Counted from the first letter of the stretch, positions 37,492 through 46,395 are shown. The stretch is DNA of 64,000 nucleotides from Pokkaliibacter sp. MBI-7 (GCF_029846635.1 NZ_JARVTG010000001.1:3267501-3331500), one strand, 5' to 3'. Notes: generated by a model from the sequence alone, not told the origin. Program-made: numbers and translations.

Positions 37492-37860
37492 ATGATGAAA
37501 AACCTGTTGAAAGTTGGCGTGTTGCTGGTGGCAGGAAGCCTCGCGGGCGTGGCTTCCGCCGCTCAGACTCAAACTCCGGACACCAACCCGGTGGTTCCTG
37601 TGCAGACTCAGGTCAAGCAGCATCAGGCTGAGAGCACTGCGACCAAGAAAGTAGAAAGCAAGAAAACCGCTGAGAAGAAAGCGACCGAACAGCATAAGCA
37701 GGCCGCTACCAAGAAAACCGAAGAGCACAAGACGGCTGTCAAAAAAGTGGACAGCAAGAAAGTAGCCAGCAAGAAAGAAACCAAGAAGACTGAAGCCAAA
37801 CCCGTAGTCAAAAAGGTTCAGCCAGCCAAGACTACCCCTGAAGTCACGCCAGAAGGCTGA
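37492..37860 (+). CDS. Secreted Lys/Thr-rich repeat protein, 122 aa
   Basis: Signal peptide M-M-K-N-L-L-K-V-G-V-L-L-V-A-G with cleavage near A-S-A (residue 23). The mature part is low-complexity, with runs such as K-K-V-E-S-K-K-T-A-E-K-K and K-K-V-D-S-K-K-V-A-S-K-K, about a third Lys, no Cys, probably disordered, periplasmic or secreted. Its signal peptide is closely similar to that of the next gene, so they look like a pair. Function unknown; such tails often bind nucleic acid, cell wall or polyanions. Confidence 0.75.
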   Translation: MMKNLLKVGVLLVAGSLAGVASAAQTQTPDTNPVVPVQTQVKQHQAESTATKKVESKKTAEKKATEQHKQAATKKTEEHKTAVKKVDSKKVASKKETKKTEAKPVVKKVQPAKTTPEVTPEG

Positions 37861-37930
37861 TCCCATCGTCCGGCAGGGTTGAATCGCCATAATTCGACCG
37901 CATTCGCAGTACTGAACCTGCCCGCAGAGC

Positions 37931-37963
37931 AAGAGCCCGTCGTCAGCCTGATGACCGGCTCTT
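37931..37963 (+). terminator. Probable terminator between the paired secreted genes
   Basis: Outer stem AAGAGCC (37931-37937) / GGCTCTT (37957-37963) with GTC/GAC inner pairs, followed by TCAG. Thirty-three bases before the start codon of the next gene. Confidence 0.45.
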
Positions 37964-37995
37964 TCAGACCAGAAAGATCAGAAGAGTAGCGCGTT

Positions 37996-38481
37996 ATGAA
38001 AACAGCATTGAAAATCGGCGTCCTGCTGCTGGCAGGCGGCATGGCGGGTGTTGCACTGGCCGACAATCCTCCTCCCATCACGGCCAAAGTGGTGCCACAG
38101 GAGCAGCAACAACAGCAGGACCGTGATCATCAGGACCACAAACAGTCCCGTGATGAGCACAAGAACGATCACAACAAGGCAGCCAATAACGCGCCTTCGT
38201 ACAACAAACAAGGTCACGAGACCAGCAAGGAACAGCATAAACCCAAGCCCGTTACCGCCAGGGTAGAGCACAAGCCCACCAAGGCCCAGGGCCGGGTAGT
38301 GCGTCACATTCGTGATGATATCTATGAAGTGCGGGCCGACGGCCGCCTGATGCAGGTGCGCATTCCCACCAGGGTGATGGCCAGCCACCGCCTGCGCCCC
38401 AATGATGAGATCATCATTCAGGGTAACGATTTCGTGAACAGCATCCTGATCGTCACCAATCTGCTGATGCCTCCACGTTAA
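37996..38481 (+). CDS. Secreted His/Gln-rich protein with basic C-domain, 161 aa
   Basis: Signal peptide M-K-T-A-L-K-I-G-V-L-L-L-A-G-G with cleavage after A-L-A (residue 22), almost the same as in the gene before. Residues 30-90 are rich in Gln, His, Asp and Lys (Q-Q-Q-Q-Q-D-R-D-H-Q-D-H-K), which may bind metal ions. Residues 95-161 form a compact basic domain (R-H-I-R-D-D-I-Y-E-V-R-A-D-G-R-L-M-Q-V-R-I-P) resembling a small beta-barrel (OB-like). Function unknown. A strong terminator follows the gene. Confidence 0.75.
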   Translation: MKTALKIGVLLLAGGMAGVALADNPPPITAKVVPQEQQQQQDRDHQDHKQSRDEHKNDHNKAANNAPSYNKQGHETSKEQHKPKPVTARVEHKPTKAQGRVVRHIRDDIYEVRADGRLMQVRIPTRVMASHRLRPNDEIIIQGNDFVNSILIVTNLLMPPR

Positions 38482-38505
38482 TCGCTGGCAATAGTTACCC
38501 CATAT

Positions 38506-38540
38506 ACAAACAACGGCAGCCTCTCCCTGCCGTTGTTTGT
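38506..38540. terminator. Strong 14-bp hairpin terminator
   Basis: Perfect stem ACAAACAACGGCAG / CTGCCGTTGTTTGT with a seven-base loop, then TTCTG. Ends the plus-strand secreted-protein gene and may also serve the convergent small gene. Confidence 0.85.
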
Positions 38541-38556
38541 TTCTGAGCTGTCCATG

Positions 38557-38769
38557 TCAGTAGGTTGAGTTGGGCGTCAGTTCCGGGTTGACGTCGCCGT
38601 ACACCTCTTCCGGGTCAATCCCGCCTTCCAGCAGTGCTTCACGCACTGTATTGATGTGCTCCAGTACCTTGTCAGTGCGGTCACCGTATTCGTAACGGGT
38701 CACTTCAATCGCCTTGGGCATATAGCAGAAGGCAATCTTCAGGGCGTCCAGCAGGTCGTTATGGTTCAT
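38557..38769 (-). CDS. Hypothetical small acidic protein, 70 aa
   Basis: No family recognised. Soluble, acidic; contains A-F-C-Y-M-P-K-A-I-E-V-T-R-Y-E-Y-G-D and E-E-V-Y-G-D-V-N-P-E-L. A ribosome-binding-like AGGACTC lies before the start. Sits alone between the terminator and the SDR gene. Confidence 0.6.
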   Translation of the reverse strand: MNHNDLLDALKIAFCYMPKAIEVTRYEYGDRTDKVLEHINTVREALLEGGIDPEEVYGDVNPELTPNSTY

Positions 38770-38886
38770 CGCAGAGTCCTTGGCAGGTTTATCAGACAGT
38801 CAGCCTAGCATGTGTGGCTGCCAGTGCCTGCCTGCAAGCTCTGCAGACCCTGTACCGCCTACATGCCGACCACCTTCCGGCTTTCC

Positions 38887-39651
38887 TCAGACGATACCGC
38901 AATCCACCACAAAGCTCTGACCCGCACAGGCCCGGCTGTCGTCTGAGGCGAGGAACAGCACCATGGCAGCGATGTCGTCTGGCTGAATGCGGAATTTCAG
39001 CGCCTGCAGATCAAGGAACTGCTGGTCGATATCCGGATTGAGCCACAGTGCCTTCTGCCGCTCGGTCACCACCGCGCCGGGCAGAACCGAATTCACCCGA
39101 ATCCCCTGCGGCCCCAGTTCACGGGCCATGGTCCGGGTCATGGCATGAATGGCGCCTTTGGCGGTGGTGTAGCCGACAATGCCGGGACGGCCGCGCAGCC
39201 AGCCGATGGAGCCCATATTGATGATGGAGCCCTTGCCCTTCATCAGTCGGGCCGCCTGCTGCATGGCGAAGAAGTGGTGACGCAGGTTGATGTTCTGGCA
39301 GTTGTCCCAGTATTCCGGGGTGACCTCATCCACTTCGTGGCGGTCATCCTTGGCGGCATTGTTGATCAGCACGGTGAGACCGCCCATGGCGGTGGACGCC
39401 TCGCTGATGCACTGCTGCAGACGGGCAATATCACGTACATCACAGGGAGCAAACCAGGGCGTGATGCCGGTTTGCTGTGCTGCGCGGGTGACCAGTGCCT
39501 CGGCGCTCAGCTCATCGATATCGATAAAGGCCACGCGGGCGCCCTGAGCGCAGAATGCCAGCACCAGATGTTCGCCGATGCCAGAGGCACCGCCACTGAT
39601 AAAGACCTGCTGGCCGCTGAGGCTGGGGTAACGGTTGGTAAGGGTTGTCAT
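38887..39651 (-). CDS. SDR dehydrogenase (probable sulfoquinovose dehydrogenase)
   Basis: 254-residue short-chain dehydrogenase: NAD(P)-binding G-G-A-S-G-I-G near residue 17, N-N-A-A near 94, catalytic Ser then Y-T-T-A-K near 160, and F-V-V-D-C-G at the end. The start at 39651 is the first ATG giving a normal SDR N-terminus. Proposed to oxidise sulfoquinovose at C1 to the lactone as the first step of the sulfo-Entner-Doudoroff route; SDRs do this in Pseudomonas putida SQ1. An aldose such as xylose is the other candidate. It lies downstream of the lactonase gene, separated by a hairpin (39731-39754). Confidence 0.85.
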   Translation of the reverse strand: MTTLTNRYPSLSGQQVFISGGASGIGEHLVLAFCAQGARVAFIDIDELSAEALVTRAAQQTGITPWFAPCDVRDIARLQQCISEASTAMGGLTVLINNAAKDDRHEVDEVTPEYWDNCQNINLRHHFFAMQQAARLMKGKGSIINMGSIGWLRGRPGIVGYTTAKGAIHAMTRTMARELGPQGIRVNSVLPGAVVTERQKALWLNPDIDQQFLDLQALKFRIQPDDIAAMVLFLASDDSRACAGQSFVVDCGIV

Positions 39652-39730
39652 CGTTGTAAGTCCGCCCTGTGATACCAAAAACAGAATGCTGTTGCGTCGC
39701 TGCCGCTGAATGCGGGCAGCACGCTGCCTG

Positions 39731-39754
39731 CCGGTGCAGCGTCTGCTGCACCGG
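39731..39754 (-). terminator. Hairpin between lactonase and SDR genes
   Basis: Perfect 10-bp stem CCGGTGCAGC / GCTGCACCGG with loop GTCT. No T run follows on the minus strand, so it may attenuate transcription or protect mRNA ends rather than terminate fully. Confidence 0.55.
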
Positions 39755-39784
39755 GGAGATAGCGATGAATGTGAAAGTCGACGG

Positions 39785-40660
39785 TTATTGCGGGGTGATG
39801 CGGAAGCGTGGCTCCACTTGCCCGGCCACCTCGACAGCGACACTGAACAGCGCGCCGCTCAGTGGATAGTCGGCCAGTTCTGCCTCCGGGCGCTGGCCAA
39901 CGCTGGTGATATACAGCGTCTTCAGATCGGCACCACCGAATGCCACCATGGTCGGGCAGCGCGCGGGGACGGCAATTTCCTGCACGATCTCGCCCGCAGG
40001 ATTAAGCCGTACTACCCGCCCGCCCTCATACAGTGCGCTCCAGTAGTAACCCTCGCTGTCTACGGCCGCGCCATCGGGGCGACCATGGCCGTGGGGGAAC
40101 TGATGGAACACCCGCCGGTTGCTGGCGGCACCCGTGCTGATGTCGTAATCGTAGACATAGATCACGTGGCGCGGGGTGTCGGAGAAGTACATCCGCGTAT
40201 TATCGGGGCTGAAGGCCAGACCGTTAGCGGTATTGACGCCATCTTCCAGCCGCCTGACCGTCAGTGCCGGATCCAGGCTGTAGAGGCTGGCGCCCCCGGT
40301 CTTGCTTTTATCCATGGTGCCTGCCAGCAGACGCCCGGCTGCATCGCAGCGGCCATCATTAAAGCGGTTGTCAGGCAGATCGGCTTCCGGATCGCAGATG
40401 GGGCGCAGGGGTGCGTCCCAGCTGTCGATAAAGTAGAAGCCACTGCGCATGGCCAGCACGAAACCGCCATCGTCGCGCAGGCTGAAGCAGCCGATTTCCT
40501 GATCGAACTGACGAATGTCGTCAGTGTGGGTACGCGGATCGAAACGATGCAGCCGGAAGCTGTCGATATCGATCCAGTACAGGCACTGGCTCTTCTCATC
40601 CCAGCGCGGGCATTCACCCAGCCGGGCGCGCACATCCAGCGCGACCTGGACTTCGCTCAT
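39785..40660 (-). CDS. SMP-30/gluconolactonase-family lactonase, 291 aa
   Basis: Six-bladed beta-propeller lactonase. Metal ligands by family pattern: Glu in L-G-E-C-P-R-W (residue 16), Asn in D-N-R-F-N-D-G near 101, Asn in T-A-N-G-L-A-F-S near 150 and Asp in G-R-P-D-G-A near 200. Opens a sugar-acid lactone in the cytoplasm; proposed substrate 6-deoxy-6-sulfogluconolactone. Its start overlaps the stop of the aldehyde dehydrogenase gene by four bases (ATGA), so the two are coupled. Confidence 0.87.
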   Translation of the reverse strand: MSEVQVALDVRARLGECPRWDEKSQCLYWIDIDSFRLHRFDPRTHTDDIRQFDQEIGCFSLRDDGGFVLAMRSGFYFIDSWDAPLRPICDPEADLPDNRFNDGRCDAAGRLLAGTMDKSKTGGASLYSLDPALTVRRLEDGVNTANGLAFSPDNTRMYFSDTPRHVIYVYDYDISTGAASNRRVFHQFPHGHGRPDGAAVDSEGYYWSALYEGGRVVRLNPAGEIVQEIAVPARCPTMVAFGGADLKTLYITSVGQRPEAELADYPLSGALFSVAVEVAGQVEPRFRITPQ

Positions 40661-42117
40661 TTATCCACCCCGCCCATGCAGACGTATTTGATGTTGAGAT
40701 AGTCATCGATACCGTACTTGGAGCCTTCACGTCCGACACCCGACTCCTTATAGCCGCCAAAAGGAGCAACTTCAGTGGAAATCAGGCCGCTGTTGACGCC
40801 CACCAGTCCGCTCTGCAGGGCTTCGGCAACGCGCCAGACGCGGCCGATATCGCGGGAATAGAAGTAAGCGGCCAGACCAAACTCGGTGTCGTTGGCCATG
40901 GCAATCACTTCGGCTTCATCATTGAACCTGAACACCGGCGCCAGCGGGCCGAAGGTTTCTTCGCGGGCAAACTTCATCTCGGTGGTGGCATCGGCCACGA
41001 TGGTGGGCTCGAAGAAGCTGTAACCGAGGCTGTGGCGTTTACCGCCGGTGACTACCCGGCCGCCTTTCTGCAGCGCATCGCTGATGTGCTCTTCGACTTT
41101 CTCTACCGCTTTCATATCGATCAGCGGGCCTTGCTGCACGCCTGCTTCGGTGCCATTGCCGACTTTCAGGGCTTCTACCCGCTCTTTCAGTTTGGCGAGG
41201 AAGCTGTCGTACACCCCGGCCTGTACATACATGCGGTTGGCGCAGACACAGGTCTGGCCGCTGTTGCGGTACTTGGACACCATGGCGCCTTCGACGGCGG
41301 CATCAAGATCGGCGTCATCAAAGACGATAAAGGGCGCATTGCCGCCCAGTTCCATGGAGACCTTCTTCACTGTTTCGGCGCAGTCACGCATCAGCTTCTT
41401 GCCGATTTCGGTGGAACCAGTGAAGGTCATTTTGCGCACGACTGGGGAGTCCGTCAGGGTCTTGGCGATATCGGCCGCAGAGCCGGTAACCACGTTGACG
41501 ACACCGGCAGGAATGCCGGCCATTTCCGCCAGTCTGGCCATGGCCAGCGCCGTCAGCGGAGTCTGGGACGCGGGCTTGATCACCATTGTACAGCCAGCAG
41601 CCAGTGCCGGGCCGACCTTGCGGGTAATCATTGCTGCGGGGAAGTTCCACGGGGTAATGGCGGCGCAGACACCCACAGGCTCTTTCATTACCAGCAGACG
41701 GCGATCGTTGCCGATGGTCGGAATCACATCGCCGTAGATACGTTTGGCTTCTTCCGCGAACCATTCCAGAAAGGACGCCGCGTAGACCACTTCACCGCGG
41801 GCTTCGGTCAGAGACTTGCCCTGCTCACTGGTCATGATCAGGGCCAGGTCATCGGCATTGGCCAGCAGCAGGTCATTCCATTTACGCAGTAACGCTGAAC
41901 GCTCCTTCGCCGTTTTCGCCCGCCAGGCAGGCAGCGCCTTGTCGGCGGCAGCGATGGCGGCCTGAGTTTCTGTGCTGCCCATCTTCGGTACGCGGCCGAC
42001 CAGCGCATTGCTGGCAGGATTGGTTACGTCGATGGTGGCGCCACTGTCGGCATCGCACCACTCGCCGTTGATGTAACACTGGGACAGCAGCAGGGCAGGG
42101 TTGTTCAGGGTCAGCAT
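40657..42117 (-). CDS. NAD(P) aldehyde dehydrogenase (GabD-like)
   Basis: 486 aa, succinate-semialdehyde-dehydrogenase type. P-W-N-F-P cofactor region near 150, E-L-G-G-N-A-P with catalytic Glu near 255 and S-G-Q-T-C-V-C-A-N-R with catalytic Cys near 289. The ATG at 42117 is chosen over one at 42129. In the sulfo-Entner-Doudoroff set this enzyme oxidises 3-sulfolactaldehyde to 3-sulfolactate; in pentose pathways it would oxidise glycolaldehyde or 2-ketoglutarate semialdehyde. The sequence alone does not separate these. Directly follows the regulator gene. Confidence 0.87.
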   Translation of the reverse strand: MLTLNNPALLLSQCYINGEWCDADSGATIDVTNPASNALVGRVPKMGSTETQAAIAAADKALPAWRAKTAKERSALLRKWNDLLLANADDLALIMTSEQGKSLTEARGEVVYAASFLEWFAEEAKRIYGDVIPTIGNDRRLLVMKEPVGVCAAITPWNFPAAMITRKVGPALAAGCTMVIKPASQTPLTALAMARLAEMAGIPAGVVNVVTGSAADIAKTLTDSPVVRKMTFTGSTEIGKKLMRDCAETVKKVSMELGGNAPFIVFDDADLDAAVEGAMVSKYRNSGQTCVCANRMYVQAGVYDSFLAKLKERVEALKVGNGTEAGVQQGPLIDMKAVEKVEEHISDALQKGGRVVTGGKRHSLGYSFFEPTIVADATTEMKFAREETFGPLAPVFRFNDEAEVIAMANDTEFGLAAYFYSRDIGRVWRVAEALQSGLVGVNSGLISTEVAPFGGYKESGVGREGSKYGIDDYLNIKYVCMGGVDK

Positions 42118-42208
42118 AATGGTCCTCATCGCACAGTTTATCGTTATCAGTACATCACCACAGGTGGCCGGTGGGATGGCTTTCAGGTAGCTCAGTCCGC
42201 TGGTGCAG

Positions 42209-42976
42209 TCAGTTCAGCTCCACCAGATAGTGGAAATCATCACTGCGCACCCGGCTGGTACGGTACTCCACCGGTTTGCCATCCAGCGCTTTGGCAATAC
42301 GCTCCACTACTAATACTGGGGCCCCGGGTGGGATATCCAAGGCAGCCGCATCGTCAGTGTTGGCCAGATCGGCTTTGATACGGTCGCAGGCCTTGTGCAC
42401 GTTGACCTGATACTGCTGCTGATAAAAGTGATAGAGCGAATGGGGCAGCTCAGGCAGCAGATGCAGATCACCAAACAGGGCGTGCGGCAGCAGGATCTCT
42501 TCGCGGATACAGGGTTTGCCGTGCATCGCACGCAGGCGGTCAATACGGATCACCGGGCTGCCTTCAGCCAGGTTCAGTGCTTCGGCGATGCGCTGGTCGG
42601 CAGCGATTCTGCTCATACCGCGCAGCTGGGCATTAGGCAGCTCGGGGGTGCCGCCATCGGCGACGATATGGAAGAAATGGAACAGGGTCTGCTGCAGGGT
42701 GTGCTCGGACACGAAGGTGCCCACTCCCTGACGACGGAACAGGATATGTTCATCGGTCATGGCGTTCAGGGCCTTGCGTACCGTGCCCTGGCTGACGCCA
42801 AACAGATCAGCCAGCTGAAACTCACTGGGCAGCATCTCGCCGGCCTTCCAGCGGCCTTCAATAATGTACTGGGTAATCAGCTGCTGTACCTGTTTATACA
42901 GGGGCTGATACTGCGGGCCGCCGCTGGGGCTACCCGACGCAGATTGTGTAGGACTGGCTGCTGAACTTTCCATCAT
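42209..42976 (-). CDS. GntR/HutC-family regulator of the catabolic cluster
   Basis: 255 aa. N-terminal winged helix-turn-helix: Y-I-I-E-G-R-W-K-A-G-E-M-L-P-S-E near 40 and V-S-Q-G-T-V-R-K-A-L-N near 65. The C-terminal UTRA ligand domain (residues ~95-250) has V-I-R-I-D-R-L-R and R-E-E-I-L-L-P. Divergent from the dehydratase operon across a 350-base gap that holds palindromes, the normal place for its operator. Likely represses both arms and responds to a sugar or sugar-acid. Confidence 0.88.
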   Translation of the reverse strand: MMESSAASPTQSASGSPSGGPQYQPLYKQVQQLITQYIIEGRWKAGEMLPSEFQLADLFGVSQGTVRKALNAMTDEHILFRRQGVGTFVSEHTLQQTLFHFFHIVADGGTPELPNAQLRGMSRIAADQRIAEALNLAEGSPVIRIDRLRAMHGKPCIREEILLPHALFGDLHLLPELPHSLYHFYQQQYQVNVHKACDRIKADLANTDDAAALDIPPGAPVLVVERIAKALDGKPVEYRTSRVRSDDFHYLVELN

Positions 42977-43076
42977 GCTGCTCTATCACCTGTAGACCGC
43001 TGTGTTTTTCGCCCTGCTGAAGAGGCGCTTCAACAGCGTCTGAATTCGATTTGGACATGCTGCTTTATTCCACAGA

Positions 43077-43092
43077 TAGCGAATTTTCGCTA
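43077..43092. promoter_or_regulatory. Palindrome 1 in divergent regulator/dehydratase gap
   Basis: TAGCGAATTTTCGCTA: two 7-base arms (TAGCGAA/TTCGCTA) around TT. Lies nearer the regulator gene. A second operator or other control site. Confidence 0.45.
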
Positions 43093-43205
43093 CCGGAAGC
43101 GCATCACTGGCGGTATTTCGCTGCAAGGCTGCGCAGTCGCTTCACCTTTTTTGCACCCTCTGAGTGAGAAGTTTTTGCTCGGGGGTTGCCAGTCGTTTTA
43201 ATTTC

Positions 43206-43223
43206 ATGTCTTATATAAGACAT
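43206..43223. promoter_or_regulatory. Perfect 18-bp palindrome, likely GntR operator
   Basis: ATGTCTTATATAAGACAT is a perfect palindrome 105 bases upstream of the dehydratase start, in the gap shared with the divergent gntR-type gene. Two-fold sites with a TATA-like centre fit GntR/HutC binding. Its TATATAAG centre could overlap the promoter -10 region, so binding would block transcription. Confidence 0.6.
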
Positions 43224-43327
43224 ATAACACATGATAGCAGAGCACCCGTCAAGGGCTTTGCTGAAGTAAGGCCAAAATCAGCCTCAACCTGTTTGGCCGA
43301 CACCGGACAAGAATAAAGAACGGGCCT

Positions 43328-45049
43328 ATGACCAAGACACTTGAGAACCTGCGCAGCCAGCGCTGGTTTGCCGCGGACAACATGCGTGCCTTTGCCCACC
43401 GTCAGCGTACCCAGCAGACGGGCTATCGCCGTGAAGAGTTCATGGGCAAGCCGGTGATCGGCATCATCAACACCTGGAGCGATATCAGTACCTGTCACAA
43501 GCACCTGCGTGAGCGGGCGCAAAATGTGCGCGAAGGTATTATTCGGGCGGGTGGTTTTCCGCTGGAGCTGCCTGCCATGTCGCTGGGCGAGGTGATGGTC
43601 AAACCGACCACCATGCTGTATCGCAACTTCCTCGCCATGGAAGTGGAAGAGCTGCTACGCAGCCACCCCATTGACGGGGCGATTCTGATGGGCGGCTGTG
43701 ACAAGACCACCCCCGGCCTGTTGATGGGCGCTTTCAGTATGAATCTGCCGGCTATCTACATTCCTGCCGGTGCGACCCTGAGCGGCTGGTTCAAAGGGCA
43801 GAAGATTGGCACCGGCACCCATACCCGTAAGTTCTGGGACGAGAAGCGTGCCGGCAATCTGAGCGAGCAGGACTGGCTCAGGCTGGAGTCATCCATGACC
43901 CGTTCCCACGGCACCTGCAACACCATGGGTACCGCCTCGACCATGACCGCGATTGCCGAAGCACTGGGCATGACACTGCCCGGCGCCTGTACTATTCCGG
44001 CGGCCGATTCTGCCCACCCGCGGATGTGCTCGCTGGCCGGTGAGCGCATCGTGCAGATGGTGTGGGACGACCTCAAACCCAGCGATATCGTCAATGAAGC
44101 GGCCTTCGACAATGCCCTGATTACCTATATGGCCATGGGCGGCTCGACCAATGCCGCGGTGCATCTGCCCGCGATGGCCGGTAGGCTGGGGATCAGACTG
44201 CCTCTGGAACGGCTGGATTACTGGTCACAGCGGATTCCGGTGATTGCCAACTTGATGCCTTCCGGCAGTTATCTGATGGAAGACCTGTTCTACGCCGGTG
44301 GTCTGCCAGCACTGATGAGCCGTCTGGCGGGCTATCTCAATCTGGAGCAGCGCACCGTCAACGGCCGTACCCTCGGTAGCAATCTGGAAGACGCCGAGAT
44401 CTATAACGATGACGTGATCTGCACGCTCGATAATCCGATTACCAGTCAGGGCACGCTGGCTGTGCTGAAAGGCAACCTCAGCCCGACCGGCGCCGTGCTC
44501 AAACCCTCCGCAGCAACCCCGGCCCTGCTGAAACATCGTGGACAGGCGCTGGTGTTTGAAAACCACGCCGAAATGAATGCCCGTATTGATGATCCGGCGC
44601 TGGCGGTGGATGCCTCTACGGTACTGGTGCTGAAAAACGCCGGGCCGCAGGGCGGGCCGGGCATGCCGGAGTGGGGGGGCCTGCCGATTCCGAAGAAGCT
44701 GCTGCAGCAGGGCGTGCGTGACATGGTGCGCATCAGCGATGCGCGCATGAGCGGCACCCACTTCGGTACCTGTGTACTGCATGTGACCCCGGAATCCTAT
44801 ATCGGTGGCCCGCTGGCACTGGTGCAGACCGGTGACTGGATTGAGCTGGATGTGGATGCCCGTCGTCTGCATCTGTGCGTCGATGATGAGGAGCTGGCGC
44901 GCCGCAAGGCGGCCTGGCAGCCGCCGCAAGCCCATTACGAGCGCGGCTATGGTGCCATGTTCAGCCGTCATGTGACGCAGGCTGATCAGGGCTGTGACTT
45001 TGATTTTCTGCAGGGCAATGCGCCCGTTTCCGAACCGGAGATTTTCTGA
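43328..45049 (+). CDS. IlvD/Edd-family sugar-acid dehydratase, 573 aa
   Basis: Iron-sulfur dehydratase of the IlvD/Edd superfamily, nearest in pattern to L-arabinonate dehydratases: G-Y-R-R-E-E-F-M-G-K-P-V-I-G-I-I-N-T-W-S-D near residue 40, cluster ligand Cys in G-G-C-D-K-T-T-P near 128, and H-G-T-C-N-T-M-G near 195. In the sulfo-Entner-Doudoroff scheme it converts 6-deoxy-6-sulfogluconate to 2-keto-3,6-dideoxy-6-sulfogluconate. Pentonate or hexonate are other possible substrates. First gene of the plus-strand operon; its stop overlaps the aldolase start. Confidence 0.9.
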   Translation: MTKTLENLRSQRWFAADNMRAFAHRQRTQQTGYRREEFMGKPVIGIINTWSDISTCHKHLRERAQNVREGIIRAGGFPLELPAMSLGEVMVKPTTMLYRNFLAMEVEELLRSHPIDGAILMGGCDKTTPGLLMGAFSMNLPAIYIPAGATLSGWFKGQKIGTGTHTRKFWDEKRAGNLSEQDWLRLESSMTRSHGTCNTMGTASTMTAIAEALGMTLPGACTIPAADSAHPRMCSLAGERIVQMVWDDLKPSDIVNEAAFDNALITYMAMGGSTNAAVHLPAMAGRLGIRLPLERLDYWSQRIPVIANLMPSGSYLMEDLFYAGGLPALMSRLAGYLNLEQRTVNGRTLGSNLEDAEIYNDDVICTLDNPITSQGTLAVLKGNLSPTGAVLKPSAATPALLKHRGQALVFENHAEMNARIDDPALAVDASTVLVLKNAGPQGGPGMPEWGGLPIPKKLLQQGVRDMVRISDARMSGTHFGTCVLHVTPESYIGGPLALVQTGDWIELDVDARRLHLCVDDEELARRKAAWQPPQAHYERGYGAMFSRHVTQADQGCDFDFLQGNAPVSEPEIF

Positions 45050-45828
45050 TGAGCCTGAACAATACCTTTAAAAACAAACTCCTGGCTGGTCAGCGTCAAT
45101 TGGGTGGGTGGAGCCTGTCGGGCAGCGCAACCATTGCCGAGGCCATGGCTCATCTGGATTACGACTATCTGGTACTGGACCTGGAACATGGTCCCAGCAG
45201 TACTCAGGATTTACTGCAGTTACTGCGCGCCGTGGAGCAGACGACCACCCAGCCGGTAGTGCGTATGGCCAGCCATGACCCTATTGCCATCAAGCAGGCA
45301 CTGGATCTGGGCGCCATGAACCTGTACTTCCCCTTTGTCGAAAACGTCGCCGAAGCCGAAGCCATCGTGCAGGCGGCTTTCTATCCTCCCGCCGGGCGTC
45401 GTGGTTTTGCCAAAATGCACCGCGCCAGTCGCTACGGCACCCGTACCACCTATGTCGAAGACGCTAACGATGCCATCTGCCTGATGGCGCAGCTGGAAAC
45501 GCCCGAAGCGCTGGCTCAGGCGGTTGAGATTGGGAAGGTGCCCGGCATCAGTGCTGTGTTTATCGGCCCCGGTGATCTGTCGGCTGCGCTGGGCCTGCAC
45601 GGTCAGGTCAATCACCCGGAAGTGCGTCAGCTGGCTGCTGACACCGTAGCGCGCTGCCGCGAGGCCGGCATTGCTGTGGGCACCGTCGTGCCGGCACCTG
45701 CTGATGCGGTATGGGCGTTCGGGGTGGGTTTCAGCTACGTCTCCATTGCTAATGATGTGGCCAGTCTGCTGACCAAGTGTCGCGAACATCTGGCCGACGC
45801 CCGCCAGGGGCTCGGGGAGGCGCTATGA
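45049..45828 (+). CDS. HpcH/HpaI-family 2-keto-3-deoxy acid aldolase
   Basis: 259-residue class II aldolase: L-D-L-E-H-G-P near 47 (catalytic His), V-V-R-M near 70 (Arg), A-Q-L-E-T-P-E-A-L near 151 (metal Glu) and F-I-G-P-G-D-L-S near 175 (metal Asp). Expected to cleave a 2-keto-3-deoxy acid into pyruvate and an aldehyde; in the proposed route 3-sulfolactaldehyde. Overlaps the dehydratase stop and the TRAP gene start (TGATG / ATGA), so the three are translationally coupled. Confidence 0.9.
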   Translation: MSLNNTFKNKLLAGQRQLGGWSLSGSATIAEAMAHLDYDYLVLDLEHGPSSTQDLLQLLRAVEQTTTQPVVRMASHDPIAIKQALDLGAMNLYFPFVENVAEAEAIVQAAFYPPAGRRGFAKMHRASRYGTRTTYVEDANDAICLMAQLETPEALAQAVEIGKVPGISAVFIGPGDLSAALGLHGQVNHPEVRQLAADTVARCREAGIAVGTVVPAPADAVWAFGVGFSYVSIANDVASLLTKCREHLADARQGLGEAL

Positions 45829-46382
45829 CCGGCCTCAATCTGCTGCGCAACGGACTGAGACGGCTCAATCTCGGCCTGCTCAGTATCGCCAAATACCTGT
45901 CACTGACACTGGTGGCGGTGATGACGCTGGTGATCCTGCTGCAGGTGGTGTGCCGCTATGTGTTCAATGATGCGCTGGCATGGACCGAAGAAGCCGGGCG
46001 CTACATGATGGTGTGGATGACCTTCATCGCCCTGCCCATCGTCTGCTACAAGGGCCAGCACGCCGCACTGGACTTCTTCTCCCACCTGCTCTGGCGGCGT
46101 ACCCGCTATTTACTGGAGATCGTGCTGTATGTGCTGATCATGGTGGTGCTGTTCTTTGCACTGGAGAAGAGCTGGCTGTTTGCCAGCAAGGGCGCGCGCA
46201 TTTTCGCCACCTCGCTGCCTATCACCAAGTACTGGGTCTACCTGTCGATGCCTATCGGTTTTGGCCTGTCGATGCTGGTGTATGTGGAACTCATTCTTGA
46301 CGCCATCACCGGATTGTTACCGGAGCGGCGTCAGGCACAGCTGCAGGCCCAGCCGGGTCAGGCGCTGTGGAAGCAGCTGTAA
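45825..46382 (+). CDS. dctQ: TRAP transporter small permease (DctQ-like), 185 aa
   Basis: Four membrane segments; the region V-I-L-L-Q-V-V-C-R-Y-V-F-N-D-A-L-A-W-T-E-E is the DctQ signature. The ATG at 45825 overlaps the aldolase stop (ATGA) and is preceded by GGGGAGG. Acts with the large permease and the binding protein that follow. It forms part of the catabolic operon and so probably imports its substrate. Confidence 0.9.
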   Translation: MTGLNLLRNGLRRLNLGLLSIAKYLSLTLVAVMTLVILLQVVCRYVFNDALAWTEEAGRYMMVWMTFIALPIVCYKGQHAALDFFSHLLWRRTRYLLEIVLYVLIMVVLFFALEKSWLFASKGARIFATSLPITKYWVYLSMPIGFGLSMLVYVELILDAITGLLPERRQAQLQAQPGQALWKQL

Positions 46383-46395
46383 GGAGGGCCTAAGC

